64,000 nt of DNA from Tolumonas lignilytica (GCF_000527035.1 NZ_AZUK01000001.1:2120001-2184000), one strand, 5' to 3'. Shown: positions 9,290 to 19,565, counted from the first letter of the stretch. Numbers and translations are program-made. Notes: a model not told the origin generated them from the letters alone.

Positions 9290-9303
9290 GTCATTTTGAT
9301 GAC
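9290..9303. promoter_or_regulatory. candidate operator, GTCAT-N4-ATGAC (copy near puuD)
   Basis: A perfect palindrome, GTCAT-TTTG-ATGAC, 86 bases upstream of the puuD start. The same half-sites and spacing recur at 9626-9639 by puuC, as expected for one dimeric regulator acting on both arms. It does not look like the E. coli PuuR site that I recall. Confidence 0.5.
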
Positions 9304-9625
9304 ATGGGTAACGACCGTCATGTCGTTGTAGGAATAATCAAACGCTGATGGAACGGCGCAGGCAGGAAATAGGCGGGATGCTGGCTGACGAAAGACATAG
9401 CAATAATGTCGGGACATCGGGATATGGTTGGATGCGTTCGCATAGGTTCCCCCTTGAGTCGCAGACTGGAAAAGCCGCTTCATTCCTTAACCAGCAAATT
9501 TGGTGCCACATGGAAAACCAAAGAATGGATCGCACCTGTGGCTGTTAATAATGCGCTGTTGTTTTGTCTTGGTGCATTTTGCCCAAATTCTGTGCTGTCG
9601 GAATGTATTATCCGGTCAGTCTGAT

Positions 9626-9639
9626 GTCATTGGCATGAC
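9626..9639. promoter_or_regulatory. candidate operator, GTCAT-N4-ATGAC (copy near puuC)
   Basis: A perfect palindrome, GTCAT-TGGC-ATGAC, 62 bases upstream of the puuC start. It lies inside a wider GGTCA...TGACC inverted repeat (9614-9640). It matches the palindrome at 9290-9303 in half-site and spacer length but not in spacer sequence. Confidence 0.5.
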
Positions 9640-9701
9640 CTGAATGGCGCTGGCCTGAAAGCTGCTTGGCATGTCAGTAATCAATAGGGTGAGGGGGCGC
9701 T

Positions 9702-11177
9702 ATGCGAACGAAAGCAGAATGGCAGGCCATGGCCGCGTCGTTGGTGATTGAGTCGCGAGCTTTTATTGCCGGCGAATATGTGACTTCTCAGAACTCACAA
9801 ACGTTTACGGATATCAACCCTGCCACGGGTGAGGTGTTGGCTCAGGTGGTTGCCTGTCATGAAGCCGATGTCGCGCATGCCGTGCAGGTCGCGAAACAGC
9901 AATTTGAAGCCGGATGCTGGTCGGCACTGCCGGCACGAGAACGTAAACGTATCCTGCTGGCCTGGGCAGCATTGCTCCGGGAACATGCTGAAGAGCTGGC
10001 CTTGCTGGAGACACTGGACACTGGAAAGCCGATTGGTCATGCCCAGGCCATCGATATCAATAACACGGTCTATTGCGTGCAGTGGTTTGCTGAGGCGATC
10101 GACAAGATCAGTGGCGATGTGCCGGATATCGCTGCGAATTTACACGCCGTGATCAGCCGCGAACCAATGGGTGTGGTTGCGGCCATTGTTCCCTGGAACT
10201 TCCCCCTGATGATGGCAAGCTGGAAGTTTGCGCCCGCCTTAGCGGCGGGAAATTCCGTGATCCTCAAGCCGTCTGAAAAATCCCCCTTAACGGCGATCCG
10301 TGTCGCGGGGCTGGCCAAACAGGCAGGGATCCCGGATGGGGTGTTTCAGGTGTTGCCGGGAGATGGCTCGGTAGGAGCCATGCTGGCGCAACACATGGAC
10401 GTGGATTGTGTGACCTTTACCGGCTCCACGGCGGTCGGGCGTAAGATTGCACAGGCCTCTGCCAGTTCGAATCTGAAACGGATCTGGCTGGAGTTAGGCG
10501 GGAAGTCGGCCAACATCGTGATGGCCGATGCCGATCTGCAGGCGGCCGCAGAGGGGGTCGCCGCCGGGGTTTTCTTTAATCAGGGCGAAATGTGTTCTGC
10601 CGGTTCGCGTGTCCTGGTGCAACGTGCTGTCTATCCGCAATTTATCGATCTGTTAGAACACGCGGCTAAAGCCTGGCAACCCGCAGATCCGCTGGAGCAA
10701 AATACCCTGATGGGAGCCATTATTGATCGCAGTCAGTTTGACAAAGTGATGGGATATATTGCAGTCGGGCGCGAGGAAGCCGAACTAATTTTTGGCGGGG
10801 AAGCGGTGTCAGGAACGGCAGGCTGGTTCATTCAGCCGACCCTGTTTGTCAGCTCGCCGGACACCAAGATTGCCCGTGAGGAAATTTTTGGCCCGGTGTG
10901 TACGGTGATCCTGTTTGATGATGAAGCGCAGGCGTTGCAGATAGCCAACGATTCCATTTACGGATTAGGGGCCGGGATCTGGACACAAAACATCGGTACG
11001 GCCTATCGGATGTCACGTAAACTGCGCGCCGGTTCAGTATGGATCAATTGTTATGAAGAAAGTGGCGATCAGAATCTGCCGTTTGGTGGCTATAAACAGT
11101 CAGGCAACGGACGGGATAAATCGTTGCATGCATTAGATAAATATATGGAAATTAAAACAACTTTGCTGAAAATCTAA
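9702..11177 (+). CDS. puuC: gamma-glutamyl-gamma-aminobutyraldehyde dehydrogenase
   Basis: A 491-residue NAD(P)-dependent aldehyde dehydrogenase. The catalytic Glu264 (LELGGKSA) and Cys298 (NQGEMCSAGSR) are present, as are the PWNFPL and FTGSTAVG cofactor-binding segments. In the PuuC/PauC family it oxidises gamma-glutamyl-gamma-aminobutyraldehyde to gamma-glutamyl-GABA, between the PuuA and PuuD steps. It is transcribed divergently from puuD-puuA-spuC and probably shares their regulator. The symbol rests on context as well as sequence; a broader aminoaldehyde substrate range is possible. Confidence 0.88.
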   Translation: MRTKAEWQAMAASLVIESRAFIAGEYVTSQNSQTFTDINPATGEVLAQVVACHEADVAHAVQVAKQQFEAGCWSALPARERKRILLAWAALLREHAEELALLETLDTGKPIGHAQAIDINNTVYCVQWFAEAIDKISGDVPDIAANLHAVISREPMGVVAAIVPWNFPLMMASWKFAPALAAGNSVILKPSEKSPLTAIRVAGLAKQAGIPDGVFQVLPGDGSVGAMLAQHMDVDCVTFTGSTAVGRKIAQASASSNLKRIWLELGGKSANIVMADADLQAAAEGVAAGVFFNQGEMCSAGSRVLVQRAVYPQFIDLLEHAAKAWQPADPLEQNTLMGAIIDRSQFDKVMGYIAVGREEAELIFGGEAVSGTAGWFIQPTLFVSSPDTKIAREEIFGPVCTVILFDDEAQALQIANDSIYGLGAGIWTQNIGTAYRMSRKLRAGSVWINCYEESGDQNLPFGGYKQSGNGRDKSLHALDKYMEIKTTLLKI

Positions 11178-11205
11178 CACGCGGATGTCAGACGTGCGGT
11201 GATAG

Positions 11206-11229
11206 GAAGGAGCACCGGAATGCTCCTTC
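11206..11229. terminator. hairpin between puuC and sstT
   Basis: GAAGGAGCA-CCGGAA-TGCTCCTTC gives a nine-base-pair stem between two convergent genes. There is no U-tract on either strand, so the terminator role is tentative. Confidence 0.45.
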
Positions 11230-11249
11230 AGCAGAGGCAAAAGCAGAGA

Positions 11250-12506
11250 TCAGGCAATATCCACTTCTTCCTGAAGATTATCTTCACTCAGTGAAGCATC
11301 TTCTGCCATACAAGCCGCAGCGGTAAACAGCACATCGGTTGAACTGTTCAGTGCGGTTTCTGATGAATCCTGTAATACACCGATGATGAAACCGACGGCA
11401 ACTACCTGCATGGCCACGTCGTTGCTGATGCCGAACAGACTACAAGCCAGCGGGATCAGCAACAGTGAACCGCCCGCAACCCCGGAGGCGCCACAAGCAC
11501 TGATGGTGGCAACGACACTCAACAAGATTGCTGTTGCGATATCAATATGAATACCCAAGGTATGAACGGCGGCCATACTCAACACGGTAATGGTGATCGC
11601 CGCACCTGCCATATTGATGGTGGCACCCAGAGGAATAGAAACGGCATACGTTTCTTCTGGAAGGCGCAATTTTTCACACAAGGCCATATTTACCGGAATG
11701 TTGGCGGCTGAACTGCGGGTGAAGAAGGCGGTAACGCCACTTTCTTTCAGGCACATCCATACCAGTGGGTAGGGATTTCGTTTGATTTTAAAGAAAACAA
11801 TCAACGGGTTGACGACAAAAGCGACAAACAGCATACAGCTAATCAATACCACTAAGAGATGCGCGTAACCTAACAGTGCACTGAAGCCGGTTTCTGCAAA
11901 TGTTGACGCGACCAATCCCATAATGCCCAGTGGTGCACACTGGATCACCCCTTTCACGATCGACGAAACGGCATGAGAAAGATCGGTCATCATGAGTTTG
12001 GTCGTATCACTGGCATGGCGCAATGGCAGACCGAGCGCAATAGCCCAGGCTAAGATGCCAATATAGTTGCCTTCCTGCAGTGCTTTAATCGGGTTGGCTA
12101 CCACGTTAAAGAGCAGGGTGTTCAATACGTCGGTAATACCTCCAGGCGGTACGATATCCGAACTTTGTGTTGTCAGATGTAACACCGACGGAAACACAAA
12201 ACTGGCAACCACCGCCACTACGGCAGCGCAGAATGTGCCGAACAGATATAACACTAGCAAGGGACGGATACTGGTCTTCTGGCCTTGTTTGTGTCCGGCA
12301 ATGGATGTTGCAACCAACAATAGAACCAGTACCGGTGCTACGGCCTTCAGGGCACTGACGAACAGTGTTCCCATCAGTCCGGCTGTTTTCGCCGCTGATG
12401 GCATTAAGGTGGCCAGTAAAATACCAGCAATCATGCCAATCAGGATCTGGGTGACCAGACTGGTATTATTGATGAGTCGAACAACAAATGGGGATGGTTG
12501 GTTCAT
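11250..12506 (-). CDS. sstT: serine/threonine:sodium symporter SstT
   Basis: A 418-residue member of the dicarboxylate/amino acid:cation symporter (DAACS) family that imports serine and threonine with Na+. It has the family architecture: several membrane helices, the serine-rich re-entrant loop [16 protein letters not shown], the NMAGAAI sodium-site motif and the second re-entrant loop [17 protein letters not shown]. The C-terminus ends in an acidic cytoplasmic tail. It stands alone; the 246-base upstream interval to dmeR shows no further gene. Confidence 0.93.
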   Translation of the reverse strand: MNQPSPFVVRLINNTSLVTQILIGMIAGILLATLMPSAAKTAGLMGTLFVSALKAVAPVLVLLLVATSIAGHKQGQKTSIRPLLVLYLFGTFCAAVVAVVASFVFPSVLHLTTQSSDIVPPGGITDVLNTLLFNVVANPIKALQEGNYIGILAWAIALGLPLRHASDTTKLMMTDLSHAVSSIVKGVIQCAPLGIMGLVASTFAETGFSALLGYAHLLVVLISCMLFVAFVVNPLIVFFKIKRNPYPLVWMCLKESGVTAFFTRSSAANIPVNMALCEKLRLPEETYAVSIPLGATINMAGAAITITVLSMAAVHTLGIHIDIATAILLSVVATISACGASGVAGGSLLLIPLACSLFGISNDVAMQVVAVGFIIGVLQDSSETALNSSTDVLFTAAACMAEDASLSEDNLQEEVDIA

Positions 12507-12752
12507 ATAAAGTCCCTGACACTTCTCGTGTATTGATTATTTACTCCATGGAGCCGTGTTCGCAGAATTAGTTGTCGTGCAAACAAGAGATGTCGCAATA
12601 TCTCACTCGAATTAGCTGAAAAACGAGTCTTTTCTGCGTGAGTCACTGGCTGGCTGAGAAATATCCCATTCATTTTGTCGTTTTACTACTAAAAAGCGCA
12701 AAAAAATAGCGTTTATGTTCAGTTTTTGGGCTTATTGGTGGTGCAACGTGCT

Positions 12753-13022
12753 CTACTTTAGGTACGAACGCAGCACTTTAACCAACTCTTCTGTTGCCTG
12801 AGGTTCATCCTGTTCCAGTAACGGTTGCATGTGTTCACGGATATGCCCCTCAATGACCGTAGCCATTAAGCCATTGATGGCTCCCCGGATCGCCGTGATC
12901 TGTTGCAAAATCGGGTAACAGCCGGTTTCTTCATCGAGCGCTCTCTCCAATGCCTCTAACTGACCTTTCAGACGTCTGACGCGATTCAATAGCGGCTTTT
13001 TCTGTTTCAGCGTATGGCTCAT
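12753..13022 (-). CDS. dmeR: RcnR/CsoR-family metal-responsive repressor (DmeR-like)
   Basis: An 89-residue all-helical DUF156 repressor. RcnR-type members bind Ni(II) or Co(II) through an N-terminal His and conserved Cys/His residues. Visible here are the N-terminal MSH, the RVRRLKGQLEALERAL helix, the cysteine in ETGCYPIL and the His in EGHIREHM. It is divergent from the CDF transporter dmeF, the arrangement described for dmeRF in rhizobia, and an RcnR-type operator lies just beyond its start. AAGGA is placed seven bases before the ATG. The metal (Ni/Co) is inferred from family and operator type. Confidence 0.88.
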   Translation of the reverse strand: MSHTLKQKKPLLNRVRRLKGQLEALERALDEETGCYPILQQITAIRGAINGLMATVIEGHIREHMQPLLEQDEPQATEELVKVLRSYLK

Positions 13023-13031
13023 GCCTAATCC

Positions 13032-13059
13032 TTGATTATACTGGGGGGGAGTATATACT
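13032..13059 (+). promoter_or_regulatory. dmeF promoter with RcnR-type operator in its spacer
   Basis: TTGATT (13032-13037) and TATACT (13054-13059) are separated by 16 bases and form a sigma-70-type promoter for dmeF. The spacer contains TACT-G7-AGTA (13039-13053), which fits the RcnR recognition pattern TACT-G6-N-AGTA. A repressor bound here would cover the space between -35 and -10, and the site also lies 17 bases from the dmeR start, so autoregulation is likely. Confidence 0.8.
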
Positions 13060-13121
13060 TAAGAATAACTCTCAATTTCATTTTTGCTAGATTCATGTCA
13101 ATGTCATTCAGTGAGGATGCT

Positions 13122-14126
<1,005 letters not shown>

Positions 14127-14242
14127 AATCGCAAACTAATTACAGGACGTTACGAGATGCTGCTTGTCTGTTGATGATGGCTGAGTGATCATATGCCCGT
14201 TTTTTAAGATGGTTACTACTAGGCCTGAGTTGGGATATCAGA

Positions 14243-16804
14243 ATGGCGCGTCTGCGTGGTTGGTTAAGTATCATTGTCAGCTTGTTATTATTGGGGCTGG
14301 CTCTAAGTGTTTTATATAATTTGGATCATGAATACCGGTGGCATGATGTTGTGACACACGTGCAAGAAGTGCCGGTGTCAGTATTCCTGAAAACGTTATT
14401 CTTTACCTTCCTGAATTACGTATTGCTGACAGGCTATGACTGGATGGCTATCCGGCAGGTCGGTGCAAAAGTGCCTTATCCGAAAATAGCGCTGACCTCC
14501 TTTATCGGATACACCTTTTCCAATACGCTCGGGTTTTCATTATTAACCGGAGCCTCTGTCCGTTATCGTTTCTATACGGCGGCAGGTTTGACACCCGGTC
14601 AGGTTGCCAGAGTGATTGTATTTTGCTCCGTCACCTTCTTTCTGGGGCTGTTTCTGGTGGGGGGCATTGGTTTACTGCTGGGGGTGAAAACACTACCGGC
14701 GGCGCTGCCTATTCCAGTCTGGATCTCGTCTTCCCTTCAGGCGATTGGTGGCATTTGTGTTGCCATTGCACTGGGTTATTTCTTGCTGGCACGGTTTTAC
14801 CGTAAACCGCTGGTATGGCGGAACCATAGCTGGCGGTTACCGACTGCCAAGCAGGCGGTCAGTCAATTAGCCGTAGCCAGTTGCGACTGGCTCTTGGCTG
14901 CGGCTATTTTTTATACCCTGTTGCCTGCCGATTCCGGTGTTTCTTACTGGTTTGTTCTGGCGGTTTTTGTGGCGGCCAATTTGATTGGCGTACTGGCGCA
15001 TGTGCCGGGCGGGCTGGGTATTTTTGAATCGATTGTCACTTTGGTACTGAGCCCTTTCATGGTGCCGGGACATATCCTCGGTGCATTGATTCTGTTCCGG
15101 GTTATCTACTATTTAATTCCATTTCTGATCAGCCTGTCATTGTTTGTCGGCATTGAGTTATTACGTCACAAACATAAATTGAAACAGTGGGTCGCACCTT
15201 TCCAGGGGCTGAGCCTGATGTTGCCACCATTGCTGAGTCTGGCCGTCTTTATCGTCGGTGCGGTATTACTGTTCTCTGGGGCGACACCGGAAGTGGCGAC
15301 ACGCCTGTTCTGGCTTGAAGATGTCTTGCCGTTACCGTTGCTGGAAGTATCCCATCTGGCGGGGAGTTTGATCGGCTTTGCGTTGTTGTTACTGGCCCAT
15401 CGGTTACAACGCCGGTATGACACGGCCTATATTCTGACCGCATTACTGCTGGCGGCCAGTATGCTGTTCTCGTTATTGAAAGGTCTCGACTGGGAAGAAG
15501 CCATTTTATCCGGGATCATTCTGGCGTGTTTGTTGCCGTGCCGACATCTGTTTTACCGCAAAGGAGCATTGCAGAATGAGCCGTTTTCTCTGAACTGGAC
15601 CTTGGCGATTCTGGCTGTCTTGCTCGGCACCTTCTGGCTGATTTTCTTCTCCTACAAGCATGTGGAATATCGTAATGAGCTGTGGTGGGAATTCACCCTG
15701 TTCCACAATGCACCGCGAGCCATGCGGGCCGGGGTGTTGGTTGCCATTGCTGCCTGCGGTTACGGTTTACATCATCTGATGCGCCCTTCTCGTATGCAAC
15801 CGGATTTACCTACCGATGAGGAACAGACCCAAGCGTTCAATTTAGTACAGAAATACGGCCGGACCCAAGGCTATCTGGCATTGCTGGGGGATAAATACCT
15901 GTTATTTCATCCTAGCCGCGAAGCATTCCTGATGTATGGCATCGAAGGCCGCAGCTGGATCGTGCTGGGTGATCCTATCGGTCCTGAATCGCATTACGAT
16001 GAGTTGCTGTGGCAATTCCGTGAATTGTGCGACAGCTATGATGCTTGGCCGGTATTTTATGAAGTGAGCAGTGAATATCTGCCACATTATCTGGATCTGG
16101 GGCTGTCACCGCTCAAATTGGGTGAAGAGGCCATTATTGATCTGGCTACCTTTACGCTGGAGGGAAGTTCCCGTAAGAGTCTGCGTCAGACCTATGCGAA
16201 GACACAGCGGGATGGTTTGCGCTTCCAATGGGTGGACGCAGACGATGTGCGGCAGTACCTGCCTCAGTTGCAGATGATTTCTGATGCCTGGATGGGTGAA
16301 AAACAGGTCAGAGAAAAGGGTTTCTCGGTTGGCCGGTTTGATGAGAATTACCTTTGCAGCTGCCCTCTGGCCTTAGCCTTGTGTAACGAGGAACCGATCG
16401 GGTTTGCCAATGTCTGGACGACCAATAGTAAAACCGAATTGTCGATTGACCTCATGCGCTATGATCCGGAACGTTCGCCGGGCGGGGTCATGGATTTCTT
16501 GTTTATCGAGCTGTTGCAGTGGGGGAAAAAGCAGGGGTATCAGACCTTCAATCTGGGGATGGCGCCTATGTCGGGCTTAACCCGGCATCCACTTGCTCCG
16601 TTCTGGAATAAACTGGGGCAATTAATGTTTGCTAAAGGAAACCGCTTTTATAATTTCCAGGGGTTAAGACGTTTTAAAGAAAAATATCAACCACTCTGGC
16701 GTCCTTGTTATTTAGTCAGTCAGGGTGGCTTACGTCTGCCGGCCATTTTAGCTAACACGGCTTCGCTGATCAGTCGAGGCATGTTGGGTACTATCCGTAA
16801 GTAG
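14243..16804 (+). CDS. mprF: bifunctional lysylphosphatidylglycerol synthase/flippase MprF
   Basis: An 853-residue inner-membrane protein, full length for the family. The N-terminal part (to about residue 520) holds many membrane helices and is the flippase domain. The C-terminal cytoplasmic domain (about 540-840) is the DUF2156/GNAT-like aminoacyl-transferase that moves lysine (in some species alanine) from tRNA to phosphatidylglycerol. This lowers the negative surface charge and protects against cationic peptides and acid. The VirJ-type hydrolase gene begins nine bases after the stop, so both are probably co-transcribed. The amino acid used cannot be read from sequence. Confidence 0.93.
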   Translation: MARLRGWLSIIVSLLLLGLALSVLYNLDHEYRWHDVVTHVQEVPVSVFLKTLFFTFLNYVLLTGYDWMAIRQVGAKVPYPKIALTSFIGYTFSNTLGFSLLTGASVRYRFYTAAGLTPGQVARVIVFCSVTFFLGLFLVGGIGLLLGVKTLPAALPIPVWISSSLQAIGGICVAIALGYFLLARFYRKPLVWRNHSWRLPTAKQAVSQLAVASCDWLLAAAIFYTLLPADSGVSYWFVLAVFVAANLIGVLAHVPGGLGIFESIVTLVLSPFMVPGHILGALILFRVIYYLIPFLISLSLFVGIELLRHKHKLKQWVAPFQGLSLMLPPLLSLAVFIVGAVLLFSGATPEVATRLFWLEDVLPLPLLEVSHLAGSLIGFALLLLAHRLQRRYDTAYILTALLLAASMLFSLLKGLDWEEAILSGIILACLLPCRHLFYRKGALQNEPFSLNWTLAILAVLLGTFWLIFFSYKHVEYRNELWWEFTLFHNAPRAMRAGVLVAIAACGYGLHHLMRPSRMQPDLPTDEEQTQAFNLVQKYGRTQGYLALLGDKYLLFHPSREAFLMYGIEGRSWIVLGDPIGPESHYDELLWQFRELCDSYDAWPVFYEVSSEYLPHYLDLGLSPLKLGEEAIIDLATFTLEGSSRKSLRQTYAKTQRDGLRFQWVDADDVRQYLPQLQMISDAWMGEKQVREKGFSVGRFDENYLCSCPLALALCNEEPIGFANVWTTNSKTELSIDLMRYDPERSPGGVMDFLFIELLQWGKKQGYQTFNLGMAPMSGLTRHPLAPFWNKLGQLMFAKGNRFYNFQGLRRFKEKYQPLWRPCYLVSQGGLRLPAILANTASLISRGMLGTIRK

Positions 16805-16812
16805 GGGGTTTC

Positions 16813-17550
16813 ATGAAAAAGCGCGGGTCAATGACCGCACTGATAATTTCTGGGCTACTGTTGCTATCAGGCTATACTTCAGCGGCAACACCGGTGGATG
16901 ATCTGCAACTGGATACCGTACCTGTCACGCAGGTAAATCCAGCCGATGCCGATAAACCCATGATCATCTTTTTTACCGGTGATGGCGGTTGGGCTGAATT
17001 AGATAAACGAGTATCGGCCAGCCTGATGAAGCAACAAGGTATGCCGGTGGTTGCCTGGAGTACGCTCACCTATTTCTGGAGCTTTAAGTCACCAGAGCAG
17101 ACCACGAAAGATCTTGAACGGATACTGCGCTACTACACCCAGCAATGGCATCGTTCGCGGGTGATCTTGATTGGTTATTCATTTGGTGCGGAAGTGTTTC
17201 CATTCGCCGTGAACCGGTTACCACCCGATTTACGACGTATGATTGTAGGCGGCGTTATGCTGGTGCCATCGATCAGCTCCAATTTTGAAATTCACGTTTC
17301 AGATTGGTTGAGCAATAATGCAAATGGCAAATATCCAACATTACCTGAGTTGCAAAAAATCCAAGATATTCCGTTACTGTGCCTCTATAGTGAACTGGAA
17401 GATGGTGACTTGTGTCCATTATTAAAGGATCAGAAGAATGTCACCACCGTTCAGCTCTCTGGCGGACATAATTTCGGTAAGCGCTATTCCTTGGTAACCA
17501 GCCAGATCCTGAAAGCGATGGCATCGGTCATCACACCGACGAAACCATAG
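16813..17550 (+). CDS. virJ: VirJ/AcvB-type periplasmic hydrolase
   Basis: A 245-residue protein with a signal peptide (cleavage near SAA, residue 25) and an alpha/beta-hydrolase core of the VirJ family. The nucleophile elbow is GYSFGAE (Ser123), a TGDGGW segment follows the first strand, and LSGGHNF near the end supplies the likely catalytic His. AcvB of Agrobacterium, encoded beside the MprF homologue LpiA, hydrolyses lysyl-phosphatidylglycerol in the periplasm. The same pairing here makes turnover of the MprF lipid the most likely job. Substrate is inferred, not shown. Confidence 0.85.
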   Translation: MKKRGSMTALIISGLLLLSGYTSAATPVDDLQLDTVPVTQVNPADADKPMIIFFTGDGGWAELDKRVSASLMKQQGMPVVAWSTLTYFWSFKSPEQTTKDLERILRYYTQQWHRSRVILIGYSFGAEVFPFAVNRLPPDLRRMIVGGVMLVPSISSNFEIHVSDWLSNNANGKYPTLPELQKIQDIPLLCLYSELEDGDLCPLLKDQKNVTTVQLSGGHNFGKRYSLVTSQILKAMASVITPTKP

Positions 17551-17562
17551 TGATTGCCAACC

Positions 17563-17593
17563 AAACAACAGCGCCTTAGAGCGCTGTTGTTTT
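17563..17593. terminator. bidirectional terminator overlapping the M48 peptidase stop codon
   Basis: AAACAACAGCGC-CTTAGA-GCGCTGTTGTTT gives a 12-base-pair stem with a T-run on both strands. The stop codon of the leftward peptidase gene (17576-17578) lies in the loop region, so the last codons form part of the stem. Confidence 0.85.
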
Positions 17594-19552
17594 ATCCCGA
17601 GCCAGGATCTGCGGTGGCGGCAGAGGACAATCCAGGCAATATGCCAACATCTGATAAATACCTGCTTCCTGCTCGGTGATCTTGCCGTCCCATTCAATGG
17701 CTTGCACTATCGTTTGCAAGAACTGACAGCGAAGGGATGGGCTGCTTTGTTGCAGCTGATCCAGCGTAATCCCCAGCATTTCCAATGAAGGAGTGGTTTC
17801 CGAATAGGAGGCATTCAGGGAAAGGGCTGTTGCACACTCCAGAAACAAGCGTTCTGCGGCCGCTATATCTTCGTTGAGATGTGCCAGATAACTCAGCCAT
17901 TGGGTCATCGCAGAAGAGAGTTCGCTCAGCTCCCGATATTGGATCACACGCCGGGCTTCGCCGTTGAAATGAGGCTGCAATTGATGTCTCAGCATCCGGT
18001 ATAACAGCCATTCATGCAACGATACCTGTTGATCGGCCTTTATCAGTTGCCAGAGTGTCTCGTTGAATTGTTGGTATTGTTCGCTGGTTAACTCCTTCAG
18101 TGCCGGAATAGCCAGCTCCACCAGCGCCAGTTGCAAACCGGAAGGGATCGGGTATTGCGCGAGCGATAACACGGGCGACTCCTCCGGACCGAGCAAATGC
18201 CGCTGGTATAGCCGAGTGGTTAAATCATTGGCCAGCAACAAACGGAAAATCAGTAACCGTGCATCGAATGGACTTCGGGCTGCCTTTACCAACGCTGGCG
18301 GTAAGCGGGGTAACCATTCGCTGGGGCTGGTCGTATCGTAGACGATAGGTTCTGTCCCGGTGGCAAGTGGCAATAAAGGTTCCGGTTTCGGACGTTTGGG
18401 CATGTCGACAGGCGTGGTGGCAGAGGCCTGCTTTGCCAGTAACAAGGTGGCGAGATCCTGGCTGCCGGCGGCTTTCAGTTGCACCGCCGCAGCATACGAA
18501 GGGGGTAATGGTGGCGGCGGCTCATCGCTCCAGGGGCGTAAATCAGCGCAATATTTTCCATCCCAGTTGGGATCCAGTCGGCGAATTCGCTCCTGTAACG
18601 GGGGATGGCTAGCCAACCAGCCGTGGAAATTCTGTGTTAAACCCTGACTAAAAAACAGATGACTGAAGGTTTCTGCTTGTGGATGGAAGATCAGCGATGC
18701 GTAACGGTGTCCGCCCACTTTCTTGAGGGCAGTGGCCAGCGGGGCTGCATAACGGGTAAATTGCACGGCAGAGGCGTCGGCCAGAAATTCACGTTGTCGG
18801 TTAAGCGCCGATTTCATTAAACGTCCCCAGACTGTGCCGGCTGCGCCCAGCAACATCAGTGTCAGGCCGAAAAAGGGCAATAAGGTGCGGTTTTTATTCT
18901 GTGATACCGCCTGTCCCCGAGGGTGACCAACTCCTTGCGATAACCAGCGGCCTAATTCGCCGAGAAACATCAAACTACCAATGAGCGCCGCCAGTTGTTG
19001 ATTGAGCCGAATATCACCATATAGGATATGGCTGAACTCGTGCGCCACCACGGCTTGCAGTTCATCCCGGCTGAGATAACTGATAGCGCCTTGTGTGACG
19101 ACAATGACGGCATCATTGATACTCATGCCGGCAGCAAAAGCATTGATGCCGGGTTCTTCGTCCATGACATAGATGCTGGGTACGGGGGCGCCTGCCGCCA
19201 GAGCCATCTCCTCGACGACATTTCGTAATCGCCTATCTCCGGGATCTTGAGTGTTGGCATGCACATAACGTCCACCTAACGCTTCGGCCACCACGCGCCC
19301 ACCTTTGCAGAGACTGGTGTATTTTAACAGCGTGATCAGGAGCAATGCGGCAAAAATGCCAATGTTACCGATGATATACCAATGCCAGAATTGACTGTCA
19401 GTATTGATATAAACAACCTGGCTGGTCAGTTTCCATAACAGAAAACCCATGAAAGTGATGACGGCAGACAAGCTGATCAGGCCGGCAAAAAACAAAAATA
19501 ATAAGCGGGCACTGAGTTTTTTCGCCTGATCCTGATAGCGATAAAAGTCCAT
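17576..19552 (-). CDS. M48-family membrane metallopeptidase with long C-terminal extension
   Basis: A 658-residue membrane protease. Two N-terminal membrane helices (about 15-40 and 58-77) precede an HtpX-like M48 domain with the zinc motif HEFSH at 171-175, the downstream Glu ligand in NRQREFLADASA and two further hydrophobic segments. From about residue 340 to the end there is a Pro-rich linker and a mostly helical domain that I do not recognise. HtpX itself is about 290 residues, so over half of this protein is extra. It lies 13 bases downstream of lemA, a pairing seen in many bacteria. Substrates are unknown. Confidence 0.85.
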   Translation of the reverse strand: MDFYRYQDQAKKLSARLLFLFFAGLISLSAVITFMGFLLWKLTSQVVYINTDSQFWHWYIIGNIGIFAALLLITLLKYTSLCKGGRVVAEALGGRYVHANTQDPGDRRLRNVVEEMALAAGAPVPSIYVMDEEPGINAFAAGMSINDAVIVVTQGAISYLSRDELQAVVAHEFSHILYGDIRLNQQLAALIGSLMFLGELGRWLSQGVGHPRGQAVSQNKNRTLLPFFGLTLMLLGAAGTVWGRLMKSALNRQREFLADASAVQFTRYAAPLATALKKVGGHRYASLIFHPQAETFSHLFFSQGLTQNFHGWLASHPPLQERIRRLDPNWDGKYCADLRPWSDEPPPPLPPSYAAAVQLKAAGSQDLATLLLAKQASATTPVDMPKRPKPEPLLPLATGTEPIVYDTTSPSEWLPRLPPALVKAARSPFDARLLIFRLLLANDLTTRLYQRHLLGPEESPVLSLAQYPIPSGLQLALVELAIPALKELTSEQYQQFNETLWQLIKADQQVSLHEWLLYRMLRHQLQPHFNGEARRVIQYRELSELSSAMTQWLSYLAHLNEDIAAAERLFLECATALSLNASYSETTPSLEMLGITLDQLQQSSPSLRCQFLQTIVQAIEWDGKITEQEAGIYQMLAYCLDCPLPPPQILARDKTTAL

Positions 19553-19565
19553 ACTTTATCCGTGA

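Larger units (their letters stand above)
9205..9701. other. divergent control region between puuD and puuC
   Basis: This 497-base interval separates puuD from puuC. Short open frames cross it (for example 9348-9548) but lack ribosome-binding sites and family resemblance. Its notable content is a pair of identical-half-site palindromes, listed separately, and further isolated GTCAT half-sites at 9260-9264 and 9317-9321. Confidence 0.6.

Noticed and set aside
9348-9548. A 66-codon plus-strand frame in the puuD-puuC intergenic region
   Set aside because: No ribosome-binding site and no protein-like composition; overlapping frames exist on both strands here.
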